Positions 6,432 through 8,597 of a DNA stretch of 8,597 nucleotides are shown here, piece by piece. The notes under the pieces are model-generated. The model was not told the DNA's origin. It saw only the letters and a program-made list of their open reading frames with translations, and did no database searches. Source of the DNA: Sphingomonadaceae bacterium (GTDB taxonomy: Bacteria > Pseudomonadota > Alphaproteobacteria > Sphingomonadales > Sphingomonadaceae). Within the stretch, counting starts at the first letter, position 1. Each line of letters starts with the position of its first letter. The position numbers were made by a program, and so were the translations under genes. Location: positions 1-8,597 of the forward strand of contig JAGREF010000244.1 of the NCBI GenBank assembly GCA_020446665.1, written 5' to 3'.

Positions 6432-6860
6432 TCAGGCAAGCGCGCCATCAGGAGACAGGCCATGCAGCATCAGGGCGTGTTCTGCGCGGATTGCCGCTGC
6501 CGGAATGGCCGGATCAAATGGCAGGCAGGGGATCGCAAAGCCAGCCATGTCGCGCGTTTCCACACGGTCAACATAGCGCGGAGCATCTTGCGTCAGTTGC
6601 AGGACCAGCGCCACTGCGGCGCGGGTAACCGGCAGGCTGACCAGCCCGACATTGCGAATTTCCAGCAGGCCGCTGATGTTGGGTGGCGGCGCAGCGATCA
6701 GCCGATCCCGCTCTGCCTGCAAAGTCACGCCATCATCCCCTACCAGCACCGCACCGCGATCAATCAGAGCCAGCGCCAGAGTGGATTTCCCGCTGCCCGG
6801 CGGCCCTTCCAGCACCAGCGCCCGACCACCAATTGCGACACAGCTGGCCTGATGGATCAT
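6432..6860 (-). CDS. hprK: HPr kinase/phosphorylase, short alphaproteobacterial form
   Basis: A 142-residue protein equal to the C-terminal catalytic domain of HprK. It lacks the roughly 130-residue N-terminal domain of Firmicutes enzymes, as is usual in Alphaproteobacteria. HprK phosphorylates and dephosphorylates HPr on a serine, here probably Ser50 of the HPr encoded downstream. Visible motifs are an N-terminal IHQASCVAI segment, the P-loop GPPGSGKST (19-27), LVGDD (39-43) with the catalytic aspartate pair, and LLEIRNVGLV (65-74), the counterpart of the HprK signature. In the usual signature a glycine follows EIR, whereas here it is Asn70. The ATG overlaps the chvG stop as ATGA, so translation is probably coupled. 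It is complete at both ends. Confidence 0.93.
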   Translation of the reverse strand: MIHQASCVAIGGRALVLEGPPGSGKSTLALALIDRGAVLVGDDGVTLQAERDRLIAAPPPNISGLLEIRNVGLVSLPVTRAAVALVLQLTQDAPRYVDRVETRDMAGFAIPCLPFDPAIPAAAIRAEHALMLHGLSPDGALA

Positions 6861-8437
6861 GCCGGTGCTTTATCTTTGGCAACGGGCAATTGCAGCAGCA
6901 TGCAGGCTCCGCTCTGGCCATCGGGCCGGTCATGGGCGGTGAGTGTGCCGTAATGCGCTTCGGCAATGGTCCGGGCAATGGCCAGGCCCAGGCCGCTATG
7001 GTCGCCAAACGCCTCTGCATCCGGGCGCACCGAATGGAAGCGCTGGAACACTTTTTCCCGGGCTTCGGCCGGGATGCCGGGGCCTTGATCACATACCTGC
7101 AGGGTCACATGCTCGGCATCGGTATCGAGCGTGATCGCGATCTCTCCGCCGGGCGGAGAAAAGGAGACGGCATTGTCCAGCAGATTTTCGATCACGCGCT
7201 CCAGCCGGGCGGGCACACCCATGACCATCGCGCTCCAGCGAGAGGGAGTAAGGATGATGTTGGCTTGCTCATTCTCGTCCCGGTCTTCGCGTGAGCCGAT
7301 GATGTTCTTCACCAGTTCGCTCATGTCGATCTTTTCAAAGGTCGCCCGGGTCAGCTCTGCATCAATCCGGCTGGCATCTGCGATTTCCGTAATCAACCGG
7401 TCAATCCGCCGCACATCATGGCTGGCAATTTCATTGAGCTGGCTGCGCAATTGCGGGTCTTCCACCTTGCCCAGCGATTCAATCGCGCTGCGCAAAGATG
7501 CCAGCGGGTTCTTGATTTCATGCGCAACGTCGGCAGCGAAATGGTCCACCGCGTCAATCCGCTGGCGCAGCGCGACGGACATGTCGGAAATGGCGCGGGC
7601 GAGCAGGCCGATTTCATCGCGCCGTTCGGGCAGGCGAGGGACCTCCACCTGCCGGTCGCGCCCCAGCCGCACACGAATGGCGGCGCGGGCGATCAGGCGG
7701 ATCGGCAGCACGATGGTGCGCGCCAGATAGAGCGACAGCGCAATCGACATCAGCAGCGAGAGGGCAAAGAATGTCACCAGCGTAGTGCGGGCCGTGCGCA
7801 CGGCATTGGTGATGTCCACCGCATTGCGGGTGGTCAGCAAAGTTGCCCCTTTCAAACCGACCGGTGCAGCGGCGTTGATCACCGGCGTTCCGTCAGACCA
7901 GTCGCGCAGCTGGATTTGAGTCAGCCCTTCGGCCCGGGCGCGGCGCAGTTCCGGCCAGGCATCAGCCTTGGAGTCCTTGGGCTCGATATAGTCGGGGATC
8001 GGGTCTGCCCCCACGATCATATCCACGCCGCGATCCATGCCGCGGGCTATCTGTTCACCCCAGCCTTCATCCCCGGCGACATCGAATGCGAAGGAAGGTT
8101 CGTCCAGTTCAAAACTGTCCGCCCACAAATTGCCTTCCGCATCATACATGCGCAGCCGCAGGCGCTGTTCCTTGCCGATCTGGACCAGCAAGGCCTCCTG
8201 CCTTTCGCGGGTGGCCCCGGCCAGCGCCTCAGCGGTGATCTGCGCTTCGATGCGGGCCAGCTTGAAGCGTTCATCCAGCAATTGCTTGCGATAGGAATCG
8301 AGGTAAAAAATCCCCCCGCCCAGCAGCACCAGCGGCAGAATATTCACCGCCAATATGCGTGAAGGCAGGGAGAAACGGCCAGCAATGCCCGACCCTTCCA
8401 GCCATCCGCCAAAGCGTATGCCGCTATCGTCAGCCAT
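6857..8437 (-). CDS. chvG: Sensor histidine kinase ChvG (ExoS-type)
   Basis: A 526-residue membrane histidine kinase, partner of the ChvI-like regulator encoded just before it. Layout: cytoplasmic N-terminus with basic residues, first membrane segment (about 28-46), periplasmic sensor domain (47-216), second membrane segment (218-238), HAMP (about 239-292), then the dimerisation/phosphoacceptor helix [16 protein letters not shown] with His306. The ATPase domain shows the N-box ENLLDNA (417-423), G1 DQGPGIP (450-456) and G2 GLGLAIA (482-488). ChvG/ExoS of rhizobia responds to acid and envelope stress and controls exopolysaccharide and envelope genes; the sequence does not show the signal here. 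The start at 8437 overlaps the chvI stop by eight bases. The upstream extension of the open frame to 8578 lies inside chvI and is rejected. The name rests on the kinase architecture plus the hprK/ptsH context. Confidence 0.93.
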   Translation of the reverse strand: MADDSGIRFGGWLEGSGIAGRFSLPSRILAVNILPLVLLGGGIFYLDSYRKQLLDERFKLARIEAQITAEALAGATRERQEALLVQIGKEQRLRLRMYDAEGNLWADSFELDEPSFAFDVAGDEGWGEQIARGMDRGVDMIVGADPIPDYIEPKDSKADAWPELRRARAEGLTQIQLRDWSDGTPVINAAAPVGLKGATLLTTRNAVDITNAVRTARTTLVTFFALSLLMSIALSLYLARTIVLPIRLIARAAIRVRLGRDRQVEVPRLPERRDEIGLLARAISDMSVALRQRIDAVDHFAADVAHEIKNPLASLRSAIESLGKVEDPQLRSQLNEIASHDVRRIDRLITEIADASRIDAELTRATFEKIDMSELVKNIIGSREDRDENEQANIILTPSRWSAMVMGVPARLERVIENLLDNAVSFSPPGGEIAITLDTDAEHVTLQVCDQGPGIPAEAREKVFQRFHSVRPDAEAFGDHSGLGLAIARTIAEAHYGTLTAHDRPDGQSGACMLLQLPVAKDKAPA

Positions 8438-8597
8438 CGGTGAAGCTGTAGCCAGCGCCGTAAAGCGTTTCGATGGCAGAGAAAGTGGAATCCACCGCCC
8501 GGAATTTGCGCCGCATACGCTTGATGTGGCTGTCCACGGTGCGATCATCCACGAACACATCGTCGGGATAGGCGGCATCCATCAATTGGTTGCGGCT
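8430..8597 (-). CDS. chvI: Response regulator ChvI, C-terminal DNA-binding part (partial)
   Basis: The last 55 codons of an OmpR/PhoB-family response regulator; the receiver domain and start lie beyond the right edge. The visible part is the recognition half of the winged helix. [10 protein letters not shown] leads into [18 protein letters not shown], the recognition helix, followed by the wing ending in [10 protein letters not shown]. The [11 protein letters not shown] segment closely resembles that of rhizobial ChvI. It is cognate to the kinase whose gene begins within its last codons (eight-base overlap, 8430-8437). As the first visible gene of the minus-strand operon, its promoter is presumably upstream of it, outside the window. 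Confidence 0.92.
   Translation of the reverse strand, partial: SRNQLMDAAYPDDVFVDDRTVDSHIKRMRRKFRAVDSTFSAIETLYGAGYSFTDG

Noticed and set aside
5540..6628. A 362-codon open frame on the plus strand opposite rapZ and hprK
   Set aside because: It crosses two well-supported genes on the other strand and shows only low-complexity Arg/Ala/Gly-rich sequence; it is a shadow.
6171..6953. A 260-codon plus-strand frame spanning rapZ, hprK and the end of chvG
   Set aside because: It is antisense to three overlapping real genes, with no start context and no family resemblance.
7418..8362. A 314-codon open frame on the plus strand opposite chvG
   Set aside because: The opposite strand encodes a histidine kinase with all motifs in order; this frame is rich in Gln, His and Arg and has no recognisable fold.

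Overview
The window is a GC-rich (about 62% in the coding stretches I counted by hand), densely packed piece of an alphaproteobacterial chromosome. The strongest pointer to the group is the minus-strand gene order chvI-chvG-hprK-rapZ-EIIA(Man)-ptsH, with a short, single-domain HPr kinase. This order is typical of Alphaproteobacteria. The def(?)-rmuC pair and the CCCGGG-rich palindromic repeats suggest Sphingomonadales, possibly Erythrobacteraceae; that finer placement is inference.

Plus-strand block, 1-3183. It opens with the last codons of an upstream gene (possibly peptide deformylase). Next comes rmuC, a DNA-rearrangement-limiting protein with an N-terminal membrane anchor. An exported SH3-like protein overlaps the rmuC stop by ATGA and is probably translationally coupled. 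After a 103-base gap there is an unrecognised lipoprotein gene whose base composition is clearly lower in GC than its neighbours.

Convergence zone, 3184-3494. There is no gene here. It holds two 33-base GC-rich palindromic units in opposite orientation, 134 bases apart, differing at one base. They form a REP/BIME-like or MITE-like element between two convergent genes.

Minus-strand block, 8597-3495, read right to left. The C-terminus of an OmpR-family regulator (ChvI) is followed by its sensor kinase ChvG, HPr kinase/phosphorylase, RapZ, a mannose-family EIIA, HPr and a SpoU/TrmH-family RNA methyltransferase, then, after a 42-base gap, a META-domain lipoprotein. From ChvI to the methyltransferase the genes overlap or lie within about 25 bases of each other, so they look like one transcription unit. 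It joins an envelope or acid-stress two-component system to a regulatory phosphotransferase chain (HPr, EIIA, HprK), with no sugar permease in view.

I see no CRISPR, phage, toxin-antitoxin or defence system here. The least explained items are the low-GC lipoprotein gene and the paired palindromic repeat beside it.
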